A stretch of 64,000 bases of DNA, from assembly GCA_013399875.1 (NCBI GenBank), contig VXAZ01008017.1:51161-115160 (forward strand), read 5' to 3'. The notes beneath the pieces are model-generated. The model searched no databases. It saw only the letters and a list, made by a program, of their open reading frames with translations, and was not told the origin of the DNA. Positions 24,157-36,433 of this stretch are shown here, in pieces. A program made the position numbers and the translations under genes. This stretch comes from Gymnorhina tibicen (taxonomy: Eukaryota > Chordata > Aves > Passeriformes > Artamidae). Position 1 is the first letter of the stretch. Each line of letters starts with the position of its first letter.

Positions 24157-27100
24157 CATCGTGGTCTTCTGTAATACGCAAATATAGACCATTTCTTCTG
24201 GACTCTCTTTAATTCTTGTGCTATTCAGGAGGACCCTGAAGCTTCATCAGTGGAACAGGGAATAACCTCATAAATGCCATGGAACTGGTTTTCATACACT
24301 ACCTTACTACTGTCCTTTCAGGACAGAAGCAATGCTTCCTGCCTTAAGAAACCAACCCCAGACTATGACCCATTCAGACATGGAAACCCCCAATTTCCAG
24401 GATAGGAAGCAGGGAGTTAATTAGGTGCATGGCTTTTGGTAGCCAATAGCAATAAATCATAGATAGTAACATTTGTCCTGGAATTAGCACTCTGTTGAAT
24501 GGGTGATAGTTTTTCCTTTTTCCTGATCTATGTGTAATTGTTAATTAAGTAAAGGGCTTAAATTATTTATTTTTCTGCTAAGCATTTCAAGCTGCTAGGT
24601 CAGAGAGGGAGCAGAGTACAGAAACTCATCCAAGGTTTCCAAATAAGCCTGTTCACATGAGTACTTCAAACCTGGCAAGGCATGACCAAAATGTCCATCT
24701 CTGAGGGTCAGTACAGTTTATCTCATGTATTTGTTGAGTGTAATTTCACTGCAGCATGAAGCAAGACACTAGGTTCTTCTGGCAAATGAAAACTGGCAAC
24801 ACATTTAGATGTTTTGGAACAAATTAATCCTAAATATTTCTCATCCTGGAAGGAATGTTCATAGTGCCTTGTGTCTTTTAGTTCTGTATGAGGGGACTTG
24901 CAGAGCATCACATGAATAGAGAGAGCCTAGTGCATCTGCTTTGAAAAAATGCAAAGACTAATTGCCCATTCCTAAACAGCACTAATATATATAGCTAAAT
25001 AAAGGAAACCAGCTTTCTTTCCAGCTTTTGTTTGCCAAAGTTATGTTAGTGCTTGTGTTGTTTGTTTTGGGAACATGTTTTGTGTTAGGCCTTCACAGCT
25101 GTGATGAAAGAATGGAAAGTGTTAGTGAAAAATTCTGTATTCTTGTGTTTTAAATGGCAAAAATTTCAGGGTAGTGGCTGTTTAACAGTACATTTCATTA
25201 GAACAACTGGTTCTGATTATGCTAAGGACATTATGATAGTGATATGAATACATATGCCAGTCACACAAGCAGATGGGTTGGCAGCCCAAGTCAATTGTAT
25301 GTCCTGGTATCCCATACTGACAGCAAGTACTGGGTCACTCCAAGGGCAGAATAAGCACCAGGAAAATAAAGCTTTGCTAATTGGAGTGCTAAGACTCAAA
25401 GGATGACACTTTTCATGCTCTTTATTCACATTAACTCTTTATAACTTCTGATGCTGTTGTTGCTTACACAAAAGGACAGACACCCTTTAAATGTTACTGT
25501 TTGTCTCAACTCACTTGAAAGTAAACCTCCCAGATGAATTACGTATTAGGTGGAGGAGTAAGTATTTTTCATTTTTATAATTTTAGAGTGTTTTGTCCTT
25601 CCGTTTTCCTACTTTTTTTTTTTTTAATGAACTGCCACGCAACACTACTCATCAAAACCTGTATAGAGGAGAACCACAGACCACTCCTATTTTCTTGAGG
25701 GCCAAACTACCAACAGTGGAGCTTCTATAGGGAACCAAGTTTTATTAGCTGTTGACTGCTTTGGATACAGAGATTATGGAAATACACAGGCAGAGCAGGT
25801 AGAGAGGCACTGCAATACGGATTTTGCCCTCTTGCTGAGAACCCAACTCTTATTTGTTGCAGTCTGTTGATTGCTCAGCACTGCTGGCATTGATCATCTG
25901 GCATAGCGATTGGTAATAACTCAAATACCTTCCGTCCAGGTTTTAATAGGGGTCCGTATTGATTCAAGCAAATTCAAACAGAGCAATAATAAAATATCTG
26001 AATTAGATATCTGACATTCATGTGCCTTTGTTTCATGTACTGGGATATGTTCTTAAACTGTAAAAGAAATTATAAATTCTCTTATTCATTTGTTCACCCA
26101 TCCTGATCTAAAAATATTCTGTGTTTTTTGGAATTGTATTTTACATATTGATGAGTATTACAGTAATAGCAATACCATTTTGCTGTGTCTTGGCTTGGCA
26201 AGAAGATAATTGTGATTCTTTTTCCCATCATCTTCCAAGTTCACCATCACTTTCATTTAAAGTAAGGCTGCATGTAGCAGAAGATAAGCATGTCCTAGAG
26301 TTTTGCGAATTATTTCTGCTCATAGTGGGTAAGTAGTCTGTTTTTTAAACTGCCTAGAAACCCTTCATGTTACTGTTACTTCTGTTTATGAAAAAAAACA
26401 TGAAGCAGAGAATAGTTTGAGTGTATAGCAGAGTGCTGAGCTAGTTATGGAGTCCCAAGGATACTGAATCTGAGCTAAAGGGCCAAAATTTGAGATCATC
26501 ATTCTTACCTCTGGGAAATAATGTGTAAACTTCTGAATAGAGTGGAGGTTTTCCACCATTAAGTGAGGGGTTTATGTTTAGTACCAGAAGAAAGTCATTA
26601 ACATTTTCCTGACAAATTTCCTTCAGTATGAAAGTGTCAGAGATTAAAAAAAAAAAACAAACAAAAAACCCAAACATCAATAGAACAAAACAAGCAAACA
26701 AAGAAAAGCACACATTAAAAAAAAAGTGGAACAAATGTAAGGGAGTTAATCTCAGCATTGTTCATATTCTTCATACTGTCTGTGTCACCTTTGGAACATA
26801 TTTTTTTATCCTTTTCAAATACCTCCCTTCCTTCCTTCAGCTAATGGCTGCCTTTTCGTAATGCAAGTGAACCACAAATACGAAATAGCCTTTCTGCTAG
26901 CTTGGCCTGCTAAATTAGCTGCAGTGATTCACTACTTTGGTTGTTCAGCCCGTTGCCATTGCATTCTGCAGAGTGAAAACTATAGATCTGCATAAATGAC
27001 TCTCGGCTTTATTGTCATTTGACTTGGTTGATAAAATAGCAACCAAGACATACCTTTGATGGTTAGGTTTAGTAAACTAGGTAAATTAGCTACAATTAGG

Positions 27101-29775
27101 TCAATTTTATGATGTGTGCATTTTTCGTAAGATAGAAAGGGCCTAAGATAAATCGGATTTTTTTCATTAAGGAGTAATATTTTCTGATTTTGATCACACA
27201 TATTATTGATTCACAAATGAATCATCAAATGGTTTCTGTTTGTCAGACAATGATGGAATAGATGCATGTTATTCATGTTAGTTTAAAGTTAAATAAGAGA
27301 ATAAGAAACCATTAACAACATTTCTGACTCACACTGAAAACAGGATACATCAAATACTGCATATTTGAAAAAATATTGTTTTAAGTTTTATCTGTATACA
27401 ACTTTGATACAAAAATATTGGCTACTATTGCTGCTTCAGAACTGAATTTAGAATGTAGTCCCAGCATGTGGCTGTGACCCTTATTTTCAGGCTGCAGTCA
27501 CAGACTCATCTGTCTCAGGGCCTTTGATTCCCAGAGATTGTAAAGTTTTTCACATCTAGCACTGATAAAAGGTCCTTTAAATTTTCTGAGTGAAAATTAC
27601 AATGGAGCAGTTATGTAGGTTGGGGATTTCTTCTTTATCAGATAGAGGCTAACATATATTACTATAATTATTGTGTAATGATATAAATGCAGCCTACTCT
27701 ATCCTGGCATTACTAAATAAGCCAGATTAGGCCATTTTATGAAATGTTCCTGTATTGGTCAAAAATGATCAGTTTAAATACTGTGGGGTTTTATGACTTT
27801 GAGAATAAGCCCTTTTCTAGTTTAAGGTCTGCAGAATAAAGAGCAGAATATGTGTGCACAAATGCTATCAAAGTTGTTGAAGCATCCGCAAACTTAAATA
27901 GCATTCTGATGAAGCATACCACATCACTCATGAAGAGTACAATGTCATAAAATTCTTAGGTGACCTGCGCTATGAAATTATTTAGGAGAATGTTTTGCAT
28001 TACCTTGTTTAAAACTGTATCTGTATACTAGTGTAGTATATTGCGTCCTTCAAAGACCTTCAGGATACTTGAATTGCTGGGGTTTTTTTCTACTTTGGTT
28101 TATACTTCTAGGTGGTTTACTCTATAAAGGACATCCTCCATGATATACTGTATGATTCCAAATCGTTGGAAGAAATTTTTAGTTTCTTTAGTTTGTAGGT
28201 GCTTCTACTTAAGGCTGTGCCACCTAGAAGCATTTTAAAAAGGAAGTTACTATTATCTTTACTCTGCGATTAGTGAAATCTGTAATTATGAGAATTTTGA
28301 AACCATTTTCTGGTTTCATTTGATGGAGAAGATTTTCCAAATTTTTGAAACAGCTCCAACTCCTTCTAATGGCAGAAGCAGCAAGCAACAATCTTAAATC
28401 TGAGTCAACATGTCAACATTAAAAGAAGCTGCAAATTTCACACAATGTAAATCAATATTTTAGTCTGTGGAGTGACTGCTGGTGGTCTTCAGAAAACCAG
28501 TTAGACACACTGTGCTGGCTGTCCTAATTTCTGGCTTCAGTGCCTCACGGAAGTATCTAAAATTATAGAAAATGCTTTCCTTGTGTTGTTTTCCTATGTA
28601 ATCCCTTGCTAGACCTGACACAGAGATGTTACATATTGGTGTTTTGGGTGAAAAACTGATGTGTAGTAGAATGAACAGTACTCAGCATTGTACCTACAGG
28701 TGAGTGATGGATATGATCTCCATAAATCTATCTCTCTGTTGAGAAGTAGCCTACCAAACAAAAATGTCTGTCAAGCCCTCATTCAACTGATATACTGTTC
28801 ACATGTCCAGGTTCACTGGAAGAGCTCTTGGCTGTTCATAAGTCTTTCAATAAATCTGTTCTGGGACTTAAAATAATTAAATCAGTCGGGCCTTTGCACG
28901 ATGTAGAGTTTTTGTAAGCCTTAATTCCTGTAAGAAACCTAAGATGTGATTCTCTAAGGAGCAGGAACTAGATTGTACATGAGAAAGCATTTGTTTCAGT
29001 GGAGGTGGGCTAACACACATGATTTAGATGTAGGTTCAAACTTCATCAAAGAATGGAGAATTTGCAATCCTGTTCAGCACAGTTATTTTCTAAAGACCAG
29101 CTGCAAAACCTGGATTCTGCTCCAATTTCTAGCATGTTCAGATTTGGGGTTTTAGTACTTTTGGGCCTGCAATATGTTCTATATGGTATATTTGTGATAC
29201 AAATGGACAGGTGAGATTTTATATTGAATTTCTTTCCACTTGGGTTGTGAAGAGACCTCTCATACTTGTTTTGCTGAAAGTCAAGGGTTTTTTTAATTTT
29301 TGCTTTTCTGCCTTTCTGGGACAGTGAAAAACATTTGGAACTGTAATTGCTTTCTGTATATCTCCTATACAAGTTATATGTGCAAATCTAAAGTTAAAGA
29401 CACTTCTTAAAATATTCTTAAGAAAATGAAAAATACTGCAGTCGCGAAAAAATATGTGAGACTAAATGCTGAAAACAGTGTTCTGAAAGCACTCTGACCT
29501 TTTTTTCTGTATTTTCCATTTCTTTTCTTAAATTGGATCTTTGTTATTTTAAGTGGACTAGCCAGTCATATTTTTCTGAGTTTAGGCAGTGTTACTTAAT
29601 GCCAGCTGTTATTTAGAAAACAGCAATCAGTGACCTGGAATGAGGCAAAGAAAAACTTGGAAATTAAAATTTACCAGAAGGATACTGTGCAAAAGCTTTG
29701 CTAAATTCTAATAAAAATACATCTACTAGTCAACAAGATGACTGACCTTAATAAAAAAATTAAGTTAGTTAAACA

Positions 29776-30212
29776 GGACTTTCCCCTTTTGAACCTATCT
29801 GCAACCCTCACTTTCCCAGTCTTTCTTCATAGGAGAGGTGTTTCACCCTGTTAATTATTTTTGTGACCTGGATCTGCTCTAACAGCTCAGGTTGTGTCTC
29901 TCACTGGGGACCCAGATCTGAACACAACACTCCACATGGGGTCTCATGAAAGCATAGTAGAGAAAGAGAATCATTCCCCTTGACATGGTGGCCACGCTTC
30001 CCTTCATGCAGCCCAGGAAAAAATTGGCTTTCTGGACTGCAAGTGCGCACTGTCAGCTCATATTTAATTTTTCATCCAGCAGTATCCCCAAGCCCTTCTC
30101 TGCTCTTGGTCAATTCAACACTCAATCTGTATTTATACTGGAGATTGCTGCCATGCAGGATCTTGCTCTTGGCCTTGTTGAGCCTCATAAGGTGCACATG
30201 GGGCCATTGATA
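29776..30212 (-). repeat. CR1 LINE internal fragment (antisense), intron 2
   Basis: On the minus strand this reads as the C-terminal part of CR1 ORF2, the region after the reverse transcriptase core. Recognisable + strand blocks are ttcataggagaggtg, cactccacatggggtctca, ggccacgcttcccttcatgc, ttggctttctggactgc and ttggccttgttgagcctcat. Both ends are missing and the CR1 tail is not found on the left, so it is an internal or eroded fragment. It is the only antisense CR1 in the gene. Confidence 0.9.
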
Positions 30213-32778
30213 ATAAGTATAATAACATCACTTACGTCAGAATTATTGATTGCCTAATACCAGGGCTGTGAAAAACATTATTTATGAAAAAAGTTGGCCT
30301 TTTGTGGCCCCAGATCAGTACACACGTTTTTATTTGCCTTGCCAGTTTTCTGCATGTAGTGATGGAAGTTGGTATTTTGCCTCCTGGTTGTTTATTTTTT
30401 GACTCCAGAAGAAAGAATATTTGTATGATCTGTAACTAAATTTGCCAGGGAAATTTGGCTTCTACATCCATGCCCACTTTTCTTGTCTCAAAGTTAACAA
30501 TTCATGTAACTCTTCTGGTATTTCACATTCCAACAACATTCAGGAGCTTGTAGGAGACTGCCTTCTAAACATAGAGAATGAGAGATTTTACAGATGCATG
30601 GCAAAACATACCAGTACATCTCAACAACCCATGGTGGCAGGCAAGGTGCTTGTTAGCAAAAGGATATGGAGAAATCTTTTAAAATCTTTGCAACTTATTG
30701 TCAATTGAATGATTTAGACATGAGTTTAGCAGACCCAACCAAAAAGTTTCAAAAGGTGAACTCCTTAAAATCAGTGCAGTCCTGATTTATCTTTCTTGTT
30801 CATAACTATTTGGTGTTCAGGCCCTTCCTTCTCATATCCTTTACAGGAAAAGGGGTATGCTGGAAGAGTAAAAGAAACTTTTCCTCAGAGAAGGACTAAC
30901 ACAGAAATTGTATTGTGGATGACGGGGGGTCATAACACTGTGCCACATTTTGGAAAGAGGTGAGAGCAACAGGGTGAAGACAGATGCAAGATGCTGTTAC
31001 CCCTGTGTGTGTAGCCTGGCTTCATGCCACAGCCTGCCTAAGATCTCATGGGAAATGACAGACCCACAGCATACTTATCTCACAAGTACAGTGCAGAAAC
31101 CAGAATCTGTCCCAGAAAAGTGGCTATCAAGGGGTGTGAAAATAAAGTAGGGGAGATTATTCAACATTGCATCAACTTCCAAAACCCTGCAGTGAACAGC
31201 TGCATCAAAATTCACATGCACAAAAATAACCCACCCATGGCTCACAGTTGCTTGTTTATGTGGAGACTTGTTTCTTAAGGAAAGCATTTCAAACTCTGAT
31301 GACTGCTGAGAGTGGCAGGAGTGGATGAGGTCCTCCTCTGCAAATCTCTTTCATAGTCTTTGGTAATTACAGATAAAGGCAACTTTGGCAGGGGGTTGCT
31401 ATTCTTTCTGGCATGGATTTTTGCAAGGCTTCTAACTCTAGCTGAGCACAAATACACATCTACTTGAGACCTTTGAGGGGGGGATTTGAACTAAGTCCTT
31501 CTACAAACTGGAGCCTGGAGGAATAAATACCAGGGGTTTGGGTTGTTTACATTAAGAGAAGTGAATATTTTAATATATTAAACGTTGTTAACCTCTTTCC
31601 GAAACTTTACTGGAAACAAGTGACTAAGTTTAAGGAATGAAACATGATTCCCAACAGCTTGCTTTTCTTTCACGTTCACATGATAATAATTCCCCGTCAA
31701 GCCAAACCCTCAGCTACCTTTTTCCACTGAAAAATCCCCTGCAGTGCAGATAACAGAGAAGGCTAGAAGTACTGCTTACTTCTCCCACTCTTTCCGTGCT
31801 CTTCAAGATGAACTTGGCATTTTGGTTGACTTCCGAGTTTTCCTACTGGCTGTGTGTACTCCTTGTTGATAGGAGTTGTCATTTATATCCTGCAGAGATC
31901 AGAGGATAGATGATGACTGTATCTCACAACATGGGCTCACTAATCTGCCGTGGTCCTTCCTTGCATGTTAAAGGCTCAGTGCTGTGGAATTTTGCAAAGC
32001 ATCCATGCTGAGATACGCATGCAAATCCCATGAGTTTGAATCCAAAAGTAGTTACTTGTGCTTAAGAGAATCTGAAATACTGTCCTGAAGTAGGGTAGAT
32101 CTGAAATACAAACTACTATGCAAAGCTGTTGTGAAAATAGATCACCTAAGGCTGAAAGCTGTTTACCTGCATTTTGGTTGATGGATGACAACTGGGAAAC
32201 TAATGAGTTTAAACAGCCAAACTCCAAAGTATGGTCTTGCTGAGGAAACAAGGGGAATTTTCTGGGAGTGTTTCTGAGTGTTCATGGATCATAAGACCAC
32301 TAGCTGCATCCAAATTGCCCATTGTATCTGAACATCCCTGGCCATTAGCCAAAGGAGGAAAAATTGAAGTAAAAAATGGAATAGTTGTTTTGTCGTATGT
32401 CTAAGGAAAGAACCTATTCTTTTTCCCTAATGCAGAGAATAAGTGAAAAGTAAGTGCTTTTTCACTTCAAAACAGATAATATGAAGAAACAATGAAAACA
32501 AGAAGAAACTGAGAGGCAGCTGATATAAAGGAAGCTTAAATTTTCCTGGCAGTTCAGTGGTTCTGAGATTAATCAATTACAGTCATTGAAATTGTGCTAA
32601 TATCAAGTCTGTGTGAGGCAAAGTAATGTCTGACGGGTTGTGTGGCATTTCTGAGAGGGGCATGTATCAAGCATGGGTCAGGTATCAAGCTTGATGAACA
32701 AGCTATTCAGTGTGGTAAATAAGGCCTTCACTAGGACTCCCTGCATTCTGCATAATGATGCCATGATGATTTTTTGCT

Positions 32779-32840
32779 TTTTCATATACCCCTCTCATAT
32801 ACCCTTTTCATGTACCCTTTCATACAGCTTTGCATGTATC
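32779..32840. repeat. Degenerate tandem array of about 14-16 bp units
   Basis: Three or four diverged units of the form ttcatatacccttt stand in a row just left of the LTR remnant at 32865. They may be part of the element or a local slippage product. Confidence 0.55.
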
Positions 32841-32864
32841 CTTGGTGCTTTTAGCCCACATACT

Positions 32865-33401
32865 TGTAATTCCCCAAGTCTGATAACTCGCTTAGACCCA
32901 AAGTTCTGTTAAACCAAGGGACTAAACATCTTGGGAGCCTCACAGCTGGGTCAGAAAGCCCCAGACACCAAGGTCCTCTCCAGAACACATTCTGTAAACC
33001 AAGACAGGCCCATCCAGGGGGAAGGTTCCTCAGGCCGGGGGCTTCTTTTGGGCCTCTCAATGGGGAGTCTTCGATAGATGTGTTAATGTGCAAGGTCTAT
33101 AACTGTATACATGAATCATGGGGGGGGCGAGTGTGCATTTGTGCACTTGGGCACTTGGGCACTTGTGCTTTTGTGCCTTTGAGCAGTGCAGTGCATTGTT
33201 CAGAGGGTGCACCCTGGTGCATTCTTGGGGTGGGCATCCTGGTAGACATTTTCGAGTGTGCATTCTCGGTGTGCATTCGGGGGTGCTTTCTACCTGGATG
33301 TGATGCACCAAAGGATCCTTGAATAAATACTGAGGTAAAACCCTTTTTTCCCCTCTAACCATATTTAGCTTTTGATTCTAAGCCCAGGGAAAGGCAACAA
33401 T
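32865..33401 (+). mobile_element. Solo LTR remnant of an avian endogenous retrovirus (sense), intron 2
   Basis: The region has LTR layout: a U3-like part, a TATA-like stretch near ggtctataactgtata (about 33093), a repetitive G-rich segment of gcac-ttg units (33133-33178), an AATAAA at 33322-33327, and an end at about 33401 after agcccagggaaaggcaaca. No gag, pol or env remnant flanks it and no second LTR is present, so it is a solo LTR. The borders, especially the left one, are estimates; I could not confirm a target-site duplication. The family assignment is from general resemblance only. Confidence 0.65.
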
Positions 33402-34659
33402 AATACACTTTTTAATTTGCTCTCTATCATTAGCAAAGTACCTTTATTGAATGCAATATAAACAGGTTTCCACACTATTTTTCCAAGCTTGCCCATATTG
33501 CTTAGGAATGACTGGAATAGTGGCTGTGGGTGTGGGTGTCACTTGCATGTTTTGTTATTGTTACTGGGTTTTTTACTTAAGTTTTTTAGTTCATAGTCTA
33601 TTATGAATGTAATTTTTGTTATTCTCCTGCCAAAACCAATTTTTTTCTACTGCTAGATACTCTGTGCACATTTTATATTTCTGTGCAAGCTTTTAAAGAT
33701 CAAAATTTACTGGAATTAAGTGTATAATATTACAAAATCATTGACTTGGTGATAGTGATAGTGATTAGTGATATTTGTGTTATGCTTTTCATAGCATTTT
33801 TATATGCCAAATGCTACACAACAGAATGTGTTATCTTTCCACTTAGATTTAATCCGAAAATGTGATGAGGTTTATTTACTTGTTTGTCTCCTCTTGTGAT
33901 CATTTAGACAACTGTGGTGTGTAAATGACTATTGGATGAATTTCACAATTAAGTCTTGTGGATAATGAAGACAGAGAGGATGACTTCAATAATTTTAGGG
34001 AAACTTGTTCCATTTATTTTAGAGTTAACTCAGTATGGGAAATGTTTCTCTGCTTTAAAAGAAAAAAAAAGGAAAAAAATCAGTTCAGGTGCTGCTGTCC
34101 TTTCCCTTGGATAGTTCAAAATGGTTTGAATTTTAAAAATCAAGCTTGGCAGGCATTTATTCCTGAAGGAATGTATGCTTGTTAAGTCCTGGCCAAAAAT
34201 AAGGAACGGGGTGGAGGGAGGGAAAGTTGTGAAATTAAGAAATTAAAAATGTTAGGAATTCTGTTTTTTGAAGGATACATTTTAAAAGCCAAACCCTGCA
34301 TTCTGATCTGCACTGAGGACCTCCTCAGAGTATACTGTCTGGACTCATAAAATATGTGAAACTTCACCTAAGGTCAAATACTCAGAATAGATGCTGCTGA
34401 GTGCTAAAAAGGTATCTGGCTGTTGACCTTTCTTTTGGGAGCCCTGCCAGCATCAGGGCTGGTATGGGTCTGCTGTGGGAGAAGAGGAGGACAGCCATGA
34501 AGAGCACAAGTCAGGGTACATGCTCTCGACCTCACTGGGCCTAGCTGCTCTTTGAATGCTGTTCTGCACCAGCAAATTGAGGGGAAGCTTCATGGTCTCC
34601 TTCTCCCCTCATAGCAAATTGGGAAAAAGCCATGTCATGCTAGCCTGAAAGAGGGTAAA

Positions 34660-34899
34660 TCTAAACTGAAAGAGAGTAGGTTTAAGTTAAATATTATGAA
34701 GAAATTTTTTACTGTGAGAGTGGTGAGGCACTGAAACAAGTGATCAGGAGAAGCTTTGGATGCCCCATCCCTGGAAGTATTCAAGTCCAGTTTCAACAGG
34801 CTTCTGAGCAATCTGGTCTAGTACAAGGTGTCCCTGTCAGTGGCAGGGGGATTGGAAGTGGGTGGTCCCTTCCAACCCAAACTATTCTATGAGTTCATG
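34660..34899 (+). repeat. CR1 LINE, 3' end (sense), intron 2
   Basis: The stretch contains a taggtttaagttaaatatta block, gccccatccctggaagt, a gagcaatctggtctagta block, gtggcagggggattgg, and a cccttccaacccaaactatt block with the terminal ctatgagttcatg. It is a typical CR1 3' terminus. Diverged CR1 sequence may extend left to about 34470. Confidence 0.9.
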
Positions 34900-35356
34900 C
34901 TGCTGCAGGCATAGTTCCTTCATCCCAGCGCCCAGTTGTTCCCAAGAAGACAAAGCCTGGCTGCTCAGACTGTGTCAGTGCTAGTGTATGCACCCAGGTA
35001 GACACAGAGCTATGCCCATTTTTATCATTATGAATTGCTTGGAGACATGAGACATTATTAATGTGATTCAGATGCTGTTTTCCGGCTAAATTCTGTATCC
35101 TCACTTCTAATCTCATTTACAAGCTGATGCTGCCTTCTAGAAAGTAATTTTTAAAGCAAAGGTAGGAAACTAAGGAGTTGTAGAATTCATACCTCAATAG
35201 GGACAGATAACCTTTTACTTTGGGGAAGAGGGTTGGTGGGGAAGTAGGGGATTAGAGATACGTATGGGAAAGTTAATGACACAGTAAACATTATGTGTAG
35301 GCTTTTTGTATTCAGTTATTAATGGTTTTGGGTTTGTTTTTAATTTTTGGACACAG

Positions 35357-35402
35357 GACCTGTGAAGGGCGAAACATCCGGTACAGGACATGCAGCAATG
35401 TG
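35357..35402 (+). CDS. ADAMTSL1: ADAMTSL1 coding exon 3: second half of TSP1 repeat 1
   Basis: This short 46-nt exon lies between acceptor acacag and donor gtaagt. It completes codon 62 (Lys) and encodes residues 63-77, TCEGRNIRYRTCSNV. It carries Cys64 and Cys74 of TSP1 repeat 1; the sixth cysteine, Cys79, comes from exon 4. Arg67, Arg70 and Arg72 belong to the layered Trp-Arg core that pairs with the exon 2 tryptophans in TSP1 folds. Human ADAMTSL1 has the same segment with Ser in place of Thr63. The exon is too small for simple ORF finding and was recognised from its protein match and splice sites. Because it enters in phase 2 and leaves in phase 0, skipping it would cause a frameshift. 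Confidence 0.96.
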
Positions 35403-35554
35403 GTAAGTGAAGCATAGCTTTGATATGATACAAATCATCACATATGATAATCACTTCCATATTACAGTAAATAATTTGGTAAAGTGATTGTGAGAATATT
35501 GTAGCTATCTAAACTACTTTCATACCACAGAACCACAGGCAAACCTTTGTCAGT

Positions 35555-35589
35555 TTCTTGAAAAGTGGAGAGATTCTTGAAAAGTGGAG
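35555..35589. repeat. Short tandem duplication, 16-bp match, period 19
   Basis: The 16-mer ttcttgaaaagtggag occurs twice, separated by three bases. It is a simple local duplication. Confidence 0.85.
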
Positions 35590-36370
35590 CCTGATGCTAA
35601 AACTCTCTGGAAGAGATTGCAGTCACAGCCACCACAAATAGAGTCTCAACGAAACTTCAGAGCTGGTCTTTACAACCTCCCCGGCAGAATCAAGACATCT
35701 TGTGTTCTCAGTAGTACTTTGATAACCAGCTGGTTCATACTGGGTAGTCTGTCAGGCTGGAGGATTAAGCTGTTAAGAACTGAAGACAAGTTAGTAGAGG
35801 ATATGTGATTGTATGATTCTATATATATGTTTCTGTTCACTTATGCCCTCACAGCATTTTAATTCTGTTGTGTGTCTTAGAAAAGCAGTTTTACATAGCT
35901 GGTACCAGTGTTCTGCCATTTCCAAAGGCTCTTGCTTGTTTTTTTAATATGTGGCAAATATAGTTTTCAATACAATAAAGTACGAAATTTCAAATTCTGT
36001 CTCAACAAAGTGAAAGTGTGTTTTTACTGGTGAAAATTGAAATAGAGGCTTTCATATGGAAAGTTTTATTGGGTGCCAAGAATAGTAAAGGCTCTCAAGT
36101 TACATGGAGAAATGTCAGTTTTACCAGTAAAGATGGAAAATGAAATCAAACGTACACCGGGCCAAGCTTTCTCATGCCTGATAGGGACATATTCAGGAGC
36201 CTTTCAATACATGCTTTGTTTAAAAAGTTTAAAAGTTTAACTTAAAAAAAAGGAATATGTTACCTCATATTTAGCTTATCTTTTCTTCAATAGACCACAG
36301 TTCATAAGGAAAGAAACTGCTTCTATCTGAGTTTGTCTCCTATGCAGCAAGATTTCTCTCAGTTCTTTAG

Positions 36371-36433
36371 GAGTTAGGCTTTGATAATCCCTGTGAGCCC
36401 CTTCCAACTCAGAATATTCTGTGATTCTTTGAT
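36371..36433 (+). repeat. CR1 LINE, terminal 3' scrap (sense), intron 3
   Basis: Only the last 60 or so bases are recognisable: the ccccttccaactcagaatat block followed by tctgtgattctttg. It is a strongly 5'-truncated copy. Confidence 0.75.

Larger units (their letters stand above)
22665..35356 (+). other. ADAMTSL1 intron 2 (12,692 bp, phase 2)
   Basis: The intron holds a TAG trinucleotide run (24141-24156), an antisense CR1 internal fragment (about 29776-30212), a sense LTR remnant (about 32865-33401) with a nearby 14-16 bp tandem array, and a sense CR1 tail (about 34660-34899). Elsewhere it is AT-rich without a recognisable gene. Confidence 0.9.

Noticed and set aside
26121..26336. 71-codon hydrophobic frame resembling a small membrane protein
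   Set aside because: AT-rich intron DNA often yields Phe/Leu/Ile-rich frames; there is no start context, promoter or homologue I recognise.
29980..30257. Overlapping + strand frames at about 30 kb
   Set aside because: They lie on the reverse strand of a CR1 fragment and are repeat-derived noise.
33057..33362. Cys/His-rich frames on both strands at about 33.1-33.3 kb
   Set aside because: The composition comes from the tandem gcac-ttg units of the LTR, not from a metal-binding protein.
32865..33401. A complete endogenous retrovirus
   Set aside because: Only LTR-type sequence is present; no gag, pol or env remnants or partner LTR are seen here or at 50516-51015.
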